From: Trichomonas vaginalis G3
Taxonomy: Eukaryota > Parabasalia > Trichomonadida > Trichomonadidae
DNA: 64,000 nt
Direction of reading: 5' to 3'
Assembly: GCF_026262505.1 (NCBI RefSeq)
Contig: NC_067208.1
Coordinates: 1,550,001-1,614,000 of the forward strand
The notes below the pieces were generated by a model. It was not told the DNA's origin. It made no database searches and saw only the letters and a list, made by a program, of their open reading frames with translations. The first letter of the stretch is position 1, and each line of letters opens with the position of its first letter. Of the stretch, positions 1 to 7,624 are shown piece by piece. The translations under genes were made by a program, and so were the position numbers.

Positions 1-252
1 TTACTTTTTTAATGAAATGTTAGTCACAAAAAAATTTGGAAGAGAATGGGATTCAAATATATTTCAGATATTTTTATGAGGTCAGGAAAATATTTGAAGT
101 CAGACCATTCAAAAAGCCTTGACTCAACACAATTAAAATTGAGATGACATTGAAAAGCTTTTTTGTTTTATTAACTTTTTTCCTCTACGTGCTTCACATC
201 CGCCTGTAAATGGCAATATCATGATATTGGACATAATCATGAACTGTTTTGA
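1..252. other. Host AT-rich DNA, no gene seen
   Basis: No convincing coding frame, RNA gene or repeat was seen here. The stretch 573-754 to the right of the hairpins is likewise without a recognisable gene; the frame open on the minus strand there has no protein-like composition. Confidence 0.5.
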
Positions 253-500
253 CTTCCAAACTTTGGTTTAATATACGATCAATACCTCTTACCCTCTCAT
301 TCTTCCATTTATAGTAAAAATGAGAGGGTAAGAAGTATATAGATATACTATATACCTCTTGCCCTCTCATCTTTACTCTGAGACATCCAAACTTTGGTTT
401 AATGTCTTGACATTAAACCAAAGTTTGGAAGTCTCATAATAGGAATTGGAGGCTATGAGGTACTGATCATATATCAGTACCTCATGGCCTCCAATTCCTT
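253..500. repeat. Group of long hairpins (left flank)
   Basis: Three near-perfect inverted repeats lie in a row: 320-370 (arms ATGAGAGGGTAAGA), 380-435 (arms CCAAACTTTGGTTTAATGTC) and 441-500 (arms GGAATTGGAGGCTATGAGG). Single unpaired arms of the same two sequence families lie at 253-300. The order alternates between an AAACTTTG family and a GGAATTG/GAGGTA family, the same alternation as in the arrays at 29.6-30.9 kb and 35.6-36.4 kb. Function unknown. Confidence 0.8.
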
Positions 501-544
501 AGTTTCCATGCAAAATGTTTATATGAATAATTTTTTAAAAAATA

Positions 545-572
545 CACTTTTTGACATGTAAACCAAAAAGTG
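545..572. repeat. Short hairpin with GACATGTAAA loop
   Basis: The arms CACTTTTT and AAAAAGTG enclose GACATGTAAACC. The same module (AAAAGTGACA or GACATGTAAA) recurs at the ends of the other hairpin arrays, at 34.6 kb, and at the point where the MULE gene near 55.19 kb is broken. It may mark the terminus of a non-autonomous mobile element. Confidence 0.5.
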
Positions 573-754
573 ATACTTCCCTCTTTGACACGCAAAACAA
601 TAATACCGTATGAGTACGAAAACTGGAAAAAAAATTGAGAGGGAGTACGAAAAAAAAGTCTGCTTTTCATATCGTTTCTTTTATGGACCTCCAAAAAAGC
701 AATTGTGATCCTGACTAATAAATCTATTGACTTCTTTTGATGAACATAGATAGA

Positions 755-759
755 AAACA
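755..759. other. Candidate target-site duplication, left (AAACA)
   Basis: AAACA sits immediately left of the terminal A-run of the Maverick and is repeated immediately right of the terminal T-run (26157-26161). Mavericks usually make 5-6-bp duplications. The homopolymer makes the exact edge ambiguous by a base or two. Confidence 0.6.
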
Positions 760-1142
760 AAAAAAAAAAAAAAAAAAAAAAAGGGTAGTGGGGCTTCCAG
801 GCACTTCGTGCCTTCTAGCCCTGAAGATGTTTAGTATAAATGAAGTTTTTATTCGGAGGGCTTCCAGCCCATAAGAAATTTTTCCCAAGACCCAAGAGGA
901 GGACCGAACCCCAGCCGACCAGCCGTTGACTTTTTTGTCAAGACTTCTTCGTAAATGTTTTGTCGAAACTTCTTCATCGTAAATGTTTTGTCAAGACTTC
1001 TTCGTAATGAGCGTAAATGACCCAAAAATATAATTTAGGTGAAGAGGTGAGATGTCACCTCTTTTCTCACCTGTTTTCTCACCTCATGAATTTTCATGAT
1101 TTCTTCGTAAATGTTTTGTCGAAACTTCTTCGTAAATGTTTT
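760..1142. repeat. Left terminal inverted repeat of Maverick 1
   Basis: It matches the reverse complement of 25769-26156 almost base for base, with a one-base indel near GGGTAGTGGGG and a difference in A-run length. It starts with a run of about 23 A. Inside are a small hairpin (AGGCAC-TTC-GTGCCT), several subrepeats of the form CTTCTTCGTAAATGTTTTGTC-like units (about 20-21 bp), and an iteron-like cluster. Subterminal repeats of this kind are plausible binding sites for integrase or the replication-initiation complex; that is inference. Confidence 0.93.
1037..1098. promoter_or_regulatory. Iteron-like cluster in left TIR
   Basis: Two direct copies of AGGTGA are followed by three inverted copies (TCACCT / CTCACCT), then the quasi-palindrome CATGAA-TT-TTCATG at 1085-1098. 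The arrangement recurs at 13748, 14832, 15008 and 25827 in this element. A different half-site with the same layout occurs at 56710 in element 2. It looks like a protein-binding array (operator, origin or recombination site). Confidence 0.7.
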
Positions 1143-1193
1143 GTCACTTTTCTGTCACTTTTCGGGTAAAAACATTTTTATTATTATATATAA

Positions 1194-2012
1194 ATGAATT
1201 TTACAAAACCACCGTTACCGTTCTTTGGAAATAAGAGTAAATGTAAAGATATTATATTGAGAGAACTTAAGAAACTACCGAATGGTCTAACATTTGTAGA
1301 TTTGTTCGGTGGAAGTTTCTATATATCCCATTTGTGCCATACAATATTCCCAGACTCAAAGATTATATGCAATGACTTCGACAACTATATGGACCGTCTC
1401 AAACATATACCAGACACAAACAATATATTGAAAGAGTTAAAAGAAAAGATACCTATAGGTAAGATGGAACGTATACCATTAGATAAGAAAAATATTGTGA
1501 GAGAGGTTTTGAAAAAAGCAGAATATATAGACTGGGATAGTATATCTGCTAGACTATTATATAGTGGTTCTATAAGAGTTCATGACATTGAAACACTTAT
1601 GTCAAAAGTTTTATATCTTAACTATACAAATGTTTTCAAAGAGAACATAGAAAAATATATTGAGGGTATAGAGTTTGTGAGATGTCATTGGACAGAGTTG
1701 TATGAAAAATATAAAGACAAGGAAAATGTTTTCTTTATAGTGGACCCGCCGTTCTATAACACATGGGATTTTCAATACCAAGTAGACTGGACTTTGAGAG
1801 ACTCTTTAGAAACTTTAGACGTTTTACATAACCATCCATGCTTTTACTTTACATCCGATAAAAGTGGTTTGGAAACCGTTATGAGATGGTTAGAGGACAT
1901 ACATGACTATGAGTTTAGATATGACAAGATAGAATATGAGAGAGGTCCTATAAACCGGAGAAAGTGTCATAACAAAGAAATTTTATTAGTAAGTAAATGT
2001 GGTTTGAAATAG
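1194..2012 (+). CDS. DNA N6-adenine methyltransferase (Dam/D12 class)
   Basis: A 272-aa protein likely to transfer a methyl group from S-adenosylmethionine to adenine in DNA. The N-terminal PFFGNKSK matches the Dam-type motif around the SAM site, VDLFGG at about 35-40 is a degenerate FxGxG loop, and DPPF at 184-187 is the catalytic DPPY-type motif. The length fits the D12 class. It is the first gene inside the left TIR, with an element-type promoter (CATTTTTATTATTATATATA directly before AATG). It could modify the element's DNA to mark it against host nucleases or to control transposition; the target site cannot be read from the sequence. The glycine-loop deviation leaves some doubt about activity. 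Confidence 0.85.
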   Translation: MNFTKPPLPFFGNKSKCKDIILRELKKLPNGLTFVDLFGGSFYISHLCHTIFPDSKIICNDFDNYMDRLKHIPDTNNILKELKEKIPIGKMERIPLDKKNIVREVLKKAEYIDWDSISARLLYSGSIRVHDIETLMSKVLYLNYTNVFKENIEKYIEGIEFVRCHWTELYEKYKDKENVFFIVDPPFYNTWDFQYQVDWTLRDSLETLDVLHNHPCFYFTSDKSGLETVMRWLEDIHDYEFRYDKIEYERGPINRRKCHNKEILLVSKCGLK

Positions 2013-2128
2013 GACTACTTGTTTTAGGTTTTTTCCATTGTGTCATTTATTTATTTGACGTGGCAGAAAGATATAGAGAATATGAAGATGAACCAATGCC
2101 TGCAAATGTTCAGTATATGTACTCGTAA
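1997..2128 (+). CDS. Small single-pass membrane protein (43 aa)
   Basis: It starts inside the last 16 nt of the methyltransferase gene, in another frame. Residues 4-20 (EIGLLVLGFFHCVIYLF) form a hydrophobic segment, followed by an acidic-basic tail. The start is supported by an element-type promoter (ATTTTATTAGTAAGTAAATG) embedded in the end of the upstream gene. The function is unknown; small membrane proteins are common in DNA viruses. Confidence 0.55.
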   Translation: MWFEIGLLVLGFFHCVIYLFDVAERYREYEDEPMPANVQYMYS

Positions 2129-2151
2129 GAGATATTTTTATCTAATATTAA

Positions 2152-2514
2152 ATGGACGCACAGAACTTAGCGAATGCACAGCAACCTGGACAACCAAACC
2201 CAGAGAATATTCCAAATGAAGTTAGAATACAAACTGCAATGGCAAACTATGGTCAAGTGCCAACAGATGTACAAATGCAAACTGCCATGTCAAATGACGC
2301 TGCGTTAGGTTTGCCACCATGGTATGCAAATATGAGATGGAAAGAGTTTTATACAAACCCTGAAGTGGGATATAAACAACTTTATGCAGATGACGCGAAC
2401 ACAGGAGTTGACCCAGAATATGTTTTCTACCAGAGGAGAAATAGAATGTATGAGCTCCAGTTAAAGAATGCTATGGAACTCAACAGGAAACGTAAGAGAC
2501 TAGGCGGACATTAG
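2152..2514 (+). CDS. Hypothetical protein (120 aa)
   Basis: Not recognised. The N-terminus is Gln/Asn/Pro-rich with an imperfect internal duplication (VRIQTAMANYG and VQMQTAMSND), followed by an aromatic-rich part and a basic C-terminus (NRKRKRLGG). The promoter TATTTTTATCTAATATTAAATG-type box is directly upstream. It sits between the membrane protein and a small amphipathic protein in a co-directed set, so a virion-associated role is plausible but unproven. Confidence 0.65.
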   Translation: MDAQNLANAQQPGQPNPENIPNEVRIQTAMANYGQVPTDVQMQTAMSNDAALGLPPWYANMRWKEFYTNPEVGYKQLYADDANTGVDPEYVFYQRRNRMYELQLKNAMELNRKRKRLGGH

Positions 2515-2532
2515 ATTTTTACATATAGTAAA

Positions 2533-2775
2533 ATGGGTTTCTTTGGAAGAATAGGAAACTTCTTTCGAAATGTTGGAAGAGGTATATGGAATGGAATAAA
2601 ATCTGTCGGAAGAGGAATTTGGAACGGAGTCAAAAATATTGGTAAAAGAGTAGGTCAGTTCGTTGGTATTATACCTAAAGACCCTGAACCAGAAGAACAA
2701 GCTCCTGTTATACAACAGCCTGAACCTGCACCACAGTCTAGTTGGCAACCAAATCCAACACCTCAACCGTATTAA
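2533..2775 (+). CDS. Amphipathic Gly/aromatic/basic protein (80 aa)
   Basis: Residues 1-45 are built of repeated units (GRGIWNGIKSVGRGIWNGVK) that would form an amphipathic helix with aromatic and basic faces; residues 48-80 are a Pro/Gln-rich tail. The style recalls small membrane-active or core proteins of adenovirus-like virions. This is a resemblance in composition, not recognised homology. The proteins at 6414 and 56763 are similar in style. Promoter TTTTTACATATAGTAAAATG. It converges on the minus-strand gene 4 nt downstream. Confidence 0.65.
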   Translation: MGFFGRIGNFFRNVGRGIWNGIKSVGRGIWNGVKNIGKRVGQFVGIIPKDPEPEEQAPVIQQPEPAPQSSWQPNPTPQPY

Positions 2776-2779
2776 AAAA

Positions 2780-3628
2780 TTATATTTTTACCGTTCGATA
2801 GTAGTTGTATATGAAACTAAGTTCTAAGTAAAACGCATGGTATAATGGAATTATTCTCTTTCTTCCATCTGTTGTAAACCATACTTGAAAGTCTGAAATA
2901 CTTCCACTTGGTGGTTCGTATAACTTTGTAGGTTTTTCGTAAAAGTCATTTGCCAAGCATAAGAAAGAGTTTTGCGCACCAGAAAATGAAGCATGAACTA
3001 TAATAGCATCTGAGTCGAAAACATTTTCATATGTTCCATTAGGGTTTTCGACTTCATAAAAGTCTGGGTGTACTGGATATTCTGCAGGCTGATTTAACAT
3101 CCTCAAAAATCTATACCATGCCAAGTTGTTATATTTTGTAGAAATATAAACGTTTTCTCCAAGGTCTTCTATTCTATTGATTTTAACAGTTGCATTTTTC
3201 CTGTCATATATAATATCGAGATGGTACTCTCCCTCGTCAATGTTGTACTGTTTTGCATATTCGAGATAGATATCGTTTATTTTTTCTTGAAAAGCTTGAA
3301 GAGTTGTTTCTAAGTTTACAAGCAAATTCACTTGTAAAAGTTTTCCCTGTTCAAATTTCTCATACGTACGTTTTTCTTTGTTATAGTATCGAACTTCAAA
3401 ACCGACCGTAAATGGGAAACCATGTATGGCTTCTGAAATGAACTTCATTCTACGAAAGCCAATAGCTTTTGTGACGGATGGGTCTCTTAGCCATCTTAAC
3501 GGGTAGTCAAAACGATAGCCTTCATGCTTTACGGTCTCTGTCTCAAACTTTTGACCGACATTAGTAAAAAGTTCATCTAATGGTTTAGTTGTAGCAACTC
3601 TAGAATTTTCTTTTTCTATTGAAAGCAT
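2780..3628 (-). CDS. Probable structural protein, paralogous family in both Mavericks
   Basis: A 282-aa protein that aligns along its length with the 293-aa protein at 57489-58370 of element 2. Matching blocks are the N-terminal YPLRW / YPRHW region and a C-terminal block around FLCLANDFYEKP / ILCLSNYMYSPP. The predicted character is mostly beta strands, which suits a capsid or penton-type component, but no decisive motif is visible. Its start codon lies 18 nt from the divergent fibre gene, sharing a symmetrical promoter. Conservation in a divergent element argues for a core virion function. Confidence 0.6.
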   Translation of the reverse strand: MLSIEKENSRVATTKPLDELFTNVGQKFETETVKHEGYRFDYPLRWLRDPSVTKAIGFRRMKFISEAIHGFPFTVGFEVRYYNKEKRTYEKFEQGKLLQVNLLVNLETTLQAFQEKINDIYLEYAKQYNIDEGEYHLDIIYDRKNATVKINRIEDLGENVYISTKYNNLAWYRFLRMLNQPAEYPVHPDFYEVENPNGTYENVFDSDAIIVHASFSGAQNSFLCLANDFYEKPTKLYEPPSGSISDFQVWFTTDGRKRIIPLYHAFYLELSFIYNYYRTVKI

Positions 3629-3646
3629 ATTTTATCTAGAATAAAA
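3629..3646. promoter_or_regulatory. Symmetrical divergent promoter
   Basis: The 18-nt spacer ATTTTATCTAGAATAAAA separates a minus-strand ATG (3626-3628) from a plus-strand ATG (3647-3649). Together with the flanking CAT and ATG the site reads CATATTTTA...TAAAAATG, so each strand has a T-rich box followed by TAAAATATG or TAAAAATG. Confidence 0.7.
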
Positions 3647-5440
3647 ATGTCGAAAGAAACAGCGTCTATGAGAGAAATACAACACAACCGACAACTCATT
3701 ATACAAGCTCTAAATAAGAACACAACAAACTTTTCAAACTATTCTAAGATATCTGAGTCATTGAAAGAAGGAAACTTAAAACTGACATTAAACCCAATGA
3801 CAGATGAGTTTCTGTTTCAAGACAATAAGAACCATACTGTCTGTATAAATCCAACAAAAGGAACTTTAAACGAGAAACCTATAAAAGAACTTCTTTTGAA
3901 AGCAGATGTTGACAACAAAGCTGACAAAACATATGTAGACGATGCAATAGCAAAAGAAGAAGAAAGAGCTAACAAAGCTTATGCAACAAAAGAACATACT
4001 CATCCTGAACTAGCAGACAAAACATATGTTGACAATAAAATGTCAAGTGAAGTGACAAGAGCTGAAAACGAATATTCTAAAAAGACTCATACACATACCA
4101 TTGCAAATATTGCAAACTTACAAGAAACCTTAAACAGGAAAAGTGACGTTGGACATACACATACCATTGCAAATATTGCAAACTTACAAGAAACCTTAAA
4201 CAGGAAAAGTGACGTTGGACATAGACATACCATTGCAAATATTGCAAACTTACAAGAAACCTTAAACAGGAAAAGTGACGTTGGACATACACATACCATT
4301 GCAAATATTACAAACTTACAAGAAACCTTAAACAGGAAAAGTGCCGTTGGACATACACATACATCTTCTGAAATAACAGACTTAAACGTTAGCCTTGAAA
4401 ATAAAGCAGATAAAACATATGTCAATGAAATATACCAAAGTTTAGTTGGAACAAAAAATATTGAAACTATTGTTGGTGACTTTTCTGTCAATGAAGAAAA
4501 CAAATATTTTAGATGGCAGTTTGTACATTCCTTAAAAAATGGTATACGGTATAAACTCATTCCGAAAAATAACAATGAAATGTATGTAAGCTATATAAAG
4601 AATAATGGTACACAAGTTAAAGTTCCATTAGACAACAACTGCTACTTAAACTTATATGGAGACGAACAAAAGAAATATTTCCGAGTTTATGAAATGGCAG
4701 ATATGACATTGCCTGACCCAGCTCCAGCACCATATTATTATGACTATGGTGCTGACGCACGTGTAGACCCAAAAAAGCAAACATTATATTTAGAATATTA
4801 TAGATATAAAAGATATAATGCAATAGAAAAAACGAGAATAGTATACTATTATGAAGATGACAGAAATAAATATTATAGTCAAGACTTTACCCACCCTGAA
4901 AACATAAGATTATATTATAAAAAATATTCTGACACAAACCAGAAGAAACCTGAAATAGTTGCACTATATTTTAAGTTCAAAAGAGACAATCCTATAATAT
5001 CTCATATGTTTGATTTAATGAACCCAGTAGGTTCTATTTATACATCTATGGAAGCAAGAGGTCCTCAAGTAATGTTTGGTGTTGGTGCATGGGAACAAAT
5101 AGTCGACAGGTTTTTGTATTGTGCAAACTCTTCAAAGGAAACAGGTGGAAGTAAAACGATTTCAGGTGAAAACTTACCTGCGCACAGTCACTACATAGAT
5201 TTAAGTACATCTCAAGCAGGTTGGCATAAGCATAGATTTTGGGATTGGTCAGCAATGAAAAAAGGTAAAGGATATGATGTTAAAGACGAAGTTCAGTTTG
5301 CTATAAATTGTTTCTGGGGTAACACTCAGGGAGATGGAAACCATACACATCGCGTTTCAGGGTATACGCAAACAACCGGACAAAGTAAAGAATACATGCC
5401 ACCTTACATGACAGTTTACGCATGGTATAGAATTGCTTAG
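3647..5440 (+). CDS. Fibre protein with phage-type collar domain
   Basis: A 597-aa putative receptor-binding fibre. The N-terminal 120 residues lead into coiled-coil segments (LADKTYVDNK-type). At about 147-236 there are 22-residue repeats (HTHTIANIANLQETLNRKSD) typical of trimeric phage fibre shafts. The C-terminal 459-597 reads as a phage tail-collar domain: NPVGSIYTS, FGVGAWEQIVDRFL, the LPAHSH motif, paired HKH and HTHR metal-type His clusters, and a final PPYMTVYAWYRIA. Phage short-tail-fibre proteins use such His clusters to bind metal ions. Its homologue starts at 61321. This suggests that the element forms particles that attach to cells. The stop codon overlaps that of the convergent integrase gene. 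Confidence 0.85.
   Translation: MSKETASMREIQHNRQLIIQALNKNTTNFSNYSKISESLKEGNLKLTLNPMTDEFLFQDNKNHTVCINPTKGTLNEKPIKELLLKADVDNKADKTYVDDAIAKEEERANKAYATKEHTHPELADKTYVDNKMSSEVTRAENEYSKKTHTHTIANIANLQETLNRKSDVGHTHTIANIANLQETLNRKSDVGHRHTIANIANLQETLNRKSDVGHTHTIANITNLQETLNRKSAVGHTHTSSEITDLNVSLENKADKTYVNEIYQSLVGTKNIETIVGDFSVNEENKYFRWQFVHSLKNGIRYKLIPKNNNEMYVSYIKNNGTQVKVPLDNNCYLNLYGDEQKKYFRVYEMADMTLPDPAPAPYYYDYGADARVDPKKQTLYLEYYRYKRYNAIEKTRIVYYYEDDRNKYYSQDFTHPENIRLYYKKYSDTNQKKPEIVALYFKFKRDNPIISHMFDLMNPVGSIYTSMEARGPQVMFGVGAWEQIVDRFLYCANSSKETGGSKTISGENLPAHSHYIDLSTSQAGWHKHRFWDWSAMKKGKGYDVKDEVQFAINCFWGNTQGDGNHTHRVSGYTQTTGQSKEYMPPYMTVYAWYRIA
4087..4356 (+). repeat. 66-bp coding tandem repeat in the fibre shaft
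   Basis: Four nearly identical 66-bp units (22 codons) lie in frame, with one or two substitutions between units, followed by a degenerate fifth. The near identity implies recent expansion by slippage or unequal exchange, which changes shaft length without breaking the frame. Confidence 0.85.
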
Positions 5441-6396
5441 TCGTCATTTTCAACTTCTTTAGCATATTCGTCAGGAGTTGTCTTATATTTGTTAGGAACT
5501 GTCTTTGAAAGTATACCACCTTGAACTTTGACAAGTTTGAAACGAGGTCTGACAATAGTAGTTTTATCTTCTGCTTGCAGTCTGTACATTTTGCCATGTT
5601 TGCCTAAAACTTCATAATATTCTCTTGTATACTTTCTTCTATTTTTACGAACACGAATGTGAGTACCTGTCGGGTTCCCATTGTTGTCATAGTCAATAGT
5701 ATTTTCATATGGGTCGCGTTTAGGTATTTCTATTTTTACTTTGTCACCCTTCCGAAGTTTGAAGCCTGGCATTCTTTCTTGTCTATCCCTCTTAACTAAA
5801 CTATTAAATATATAGTCTTTCTCTAAGTCAGGGTTGTTTTTCATTTCTTCGGGGGAGTGGTTTCCCAAACCTTTTTGTTTACGGTTATTGTAAATATTTA
5901 AAACTTGTCTCATCTTTGCCATGGAGAAGTGTCTATATTTGTCGTCATATGACATTTCATCTACCTCACCGCCTTGTGGTTGGTTTAAGTCTCTTAAGAT
6001 TTTTATACAACCGTCAATGACACCAAGAGCAGAATGGTTTTGGTCGACAATGAAATATTGGTTTACATTTTTTGAACGCAGATAGTTTTTAATATCGTCT
6101 GATTTGAAAGAACTTTCTTGGTCAGATGTCAGTTTTGTTGGATGGTATTTGTCAACGAATATTGTCAAAGCAGTTTTCACATCTAAAATATTTTTAGACT
6201 GTAATGGTATGGCTTCACAGTATCTTGTGTTTTGACCAACAAATATTAGCCAGTATGGTGGTCCATCTGTTCTAACTCTCGGAATGTTTTCCAAGATATC
6301 CATAAACCAAGCATTTGGTGTTGAACTAAAGATTTTTACCATGAGTGCTTTCTTTGTTGCTTTAGAAACATAGGGGTCCTTGTTTGGATTCGTCAT
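5437..6396 (-). CDS. Maverick integrase (retroviral-like, DDD triad)
   Basis: A 319-aa DDE-type integrase that joins element ends to target DNA. The catalytic residues are visible as D33 (WFMDILEN), D92 (LTSDQES) and D128 (LGVIDGC). The 35-residue gap from D92 fits DD35E, but the third residue is Asp rather than Glu. Residues about 225-315 form the SH3-like C-terminal DNA-binding domain (LRKGDKVKIE ... YYEVL ... YRLQ ... RPRFKLVKV). I see no N-terminal HHCC zinc motif. The start is 17 nt from the divergent gene at 6414. Replacement of E by D is seen in some Maverick integrases as I recall the family, so activity is not excluded. Confidence 0.88.
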   Translation of the reverse strand: MTNPNKDPYVSKATKKALMVKIFSSTPNAWFMDILENIPRVRTDGPPYWLIFVGQNTRYCEAIPLQSKNILDVKTALTIFVDKYHPTKLTSDQESSFKSDDIKNYLRSKNVNQYFIVDQNHSALGVIDGCIKILRDLNQPQGGEVDEMSYDDKYRHFSMAKMRQVLNIYNNRKQKGLGNHSPEEMKNNPDLEKDYIFNSLVKRDRQERMPGFKLRKGDKVKIEIPKRDPYENTIDYDNNGNPTGTHIRVRKNRRKYTREYYEVLGKHGKMYRLQAEDKTTIVRPRFKLVKVQGGILSKTVPNKYKTTPDEYAKEVENDD

Positions 6397-6413
6397 TTTT
6401 TACCCTGTAAGAA
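6397..6413. promoter_or_regulatory. Divergent promoter integrase / 6414 gene
   Basis: A 17-nt spacer (TTTTTACCCTGTAAGAA preceded by CAT) separates two start codons on opposite strands. Both sides have the T-run-A box followed by a purine-rich link to ATG. Confidence 0.65.
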
Positions 6414-6815
6414 ATGGGTTTATTTGGCGCATTAGCAGGAGTTGCATCTAGATTTTTGCCCGCAGTGGGAACAATAGCCAGAGGTGTATTTGGAGTTGGA
6501 AGGAAGATTTTGAGTACATTAGGTATACTTAAAGAGAAAGCACAACCTATTATACAAACTGTACAGAAAGGTTGGGATGTAGCACGAGATGCAACAAATC
6601 TTATTCCAAATCCTGAAACAAGAGGAAAAGTTCAAGGATGGATGGACAATGTAGGAAGACAAGCAGGAAACTATTATAACAAAGCAAATGACTACTATAA
6701 CCAAGCAGGAAATTATATGGACCAAGGTGAAAGATTCTTTAACAGAGGATATAACCATGCACAACAGTGGGTAAACAATAACCAACCTCAACCGCCTCAA
6801 ACTTGGAGAATGTAA
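6414..6815 (+). CDS. Amphipathic Gly/Ala-rich small protein (133 aa)
   Basis: The N-terminal 1-35 (MGLFGALAGVASRFLPAVGT) is a hydrophobic amphipathic segment, followed by a helix-prone middle and a Tyr/Asn/Gln-rich tail (YYNKANDYYNQAGNYMDQG). It resembles the proteins at 2533 and, more loosely, 56763 in starting with a Gly/Ala/aromatic helix. A role as an internal virion or membrane-interacting protein is an inference from composition only. Confidence 0.65.
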   Translation: MGLFGALAGVASRFLPAVGTIARGVFGVGRKILSTLGILKEKAQPIIQTVQKGWDVARDATNLIPNPETRGKVQGWMDNVGRQAGNYYNKANDYYNQAGNYMDQGERFFNRGYNHAQQWVNNNQPQPPQTWRM

Positions 6816-6834
6816 AGTTTTTTACTGAGATGAA

Positions 6835-6990
6835 ATGAACAATACAGCATTGAGACAAATGGGTTCAAGATGGATTTGTCGACTTCCAGCAGTTACACCA
6901 CCACGTGTTTGTCAAGTTCTTCCTATACCTCAGGAAGTTTTAGACCGACTTAAAAAACCTAAACAACCAGTTGAAAACAAACCAAACTAA
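6835..6990 (+). CDS. Small basic protein (51 aa)
   Basis: The start is set by the promoter TTTTTTACTGAGATGAAATG, the same box as upstream of the next gene at 7010. The protein contains two Cys and a Pro-rich, Lys-rich C-terminus (LKKPKQPVENKP). No family recognised. It lies 19 nt after the previous stop and 19 nt before the next start, the usual tight spacing in this element. Confidence 0.6.
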   Translation: MNNTALRQMGSRWICRLPAVTPPRVCQVLPIPQEVLDRLKKPKQPVENKPN

Positions 6991-7009
6991 ATTTTTTTAC
7001 TGAGATGAA

Positions 7010-7594
7010 ATGACCGAAGAAGTTGAAACGGTAGATTTGACACCACAAACAAAAAGTTCAGAACCATTGTCAAAACCTGTCAAAGAACTTACAGATGAAG
7101 AGAAAAATTCAATAATAGAAGGTGCAAGGTCTGGAAATACAAACCCTAACTATAAAGTCACTTTTCATAGAAATGGAACGGCTAGTATCTCAAAAAAGAA
7201 ACAGACTCTCACAAATAAAATATTGAAGTCTGGAGGAGCTTTCGAGACAACAGATGGAAAAGTTTACTTCACTGACCAACAGTTCATTATAGAACATCTC
7301 ATTGACTTAGAGTCGAAATATTCTAAACTTTACAACAAACACAAAAAGTTGAAAGGAAAACAAAAACAAATGGCATATGATATTTATGAAGATGTTGACG
7401 ACACAACTGTTCCTGCAAGTGAGGTAAAGTCAGAGGAACCGAAAAGTGACGAAAAACTGATAGAAGAAGAAAAACCAAAAACTGAAGATAAACCAAAACC
7501 AAAGTTTAGTTTGGAAACTAAACCAAGTCAACCTTCATTAGCTGGTATGGGTTGGCGTCAAAGACTTATGGCTTCAGGCAGTTATGTAAAGTAA
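7010..7594 (+). CDS. Hypothetical charged protein (194 aa)
   Basis: A Thr/Glu/Lys-rich N-terminus, a central folded-looking segment (VTFHRNGTASISKKKQTLTNKILKSGG), a helical stretch at about 90-125, then a long Glu/Lys/Pro spacer and a conserved-looking C-terminal tip (GMGWRQRLMASGSYVK). No family recognised. It directly precedes the polymerase gene. A terminal protein for protein priming would be expected near PolB; I note the position but have no motif to support it. Confidence 0.6.
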   Translation: MTEEVETVDLTPQTKSSEPLSKPVKELTDEEKNSIIEGARSGNTNPNYKVTFHRNGTASISKKKQTLTNKILKSGGAFETTDGKVYFTDQQFIIEHLIDLESKYSKLYNKHKKLKGKQKQMAYDIYEDVDDTTVPASEVKSEEPKSDEKLIEEEKPKTEDKPKPKFSLETKPSQPSLAGMGWRQRLMASGSYVK

Positions 7595-7624
7595 AGAAAA
7601 AAATATTTTTTTATTTTTATAAAA

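Noticed and set aside
4077-4575. Minus-strand repetitive frames opposite the fibre repeats
   Set aside because: They are antisense shadows of the 66-bp coding repeats and have no start context.
5437-6396. Chromodomain at the integrase C-terminus
   Set aside because: The C-terminal segment fits the SH3-like integrase domain better and lacks the aromatic cage pattern.
7010-7594. Terminal protein for protein-primed replication
   Set aside because: Position next to polB is suggestive, but no motif supports it; left as hypothetical.
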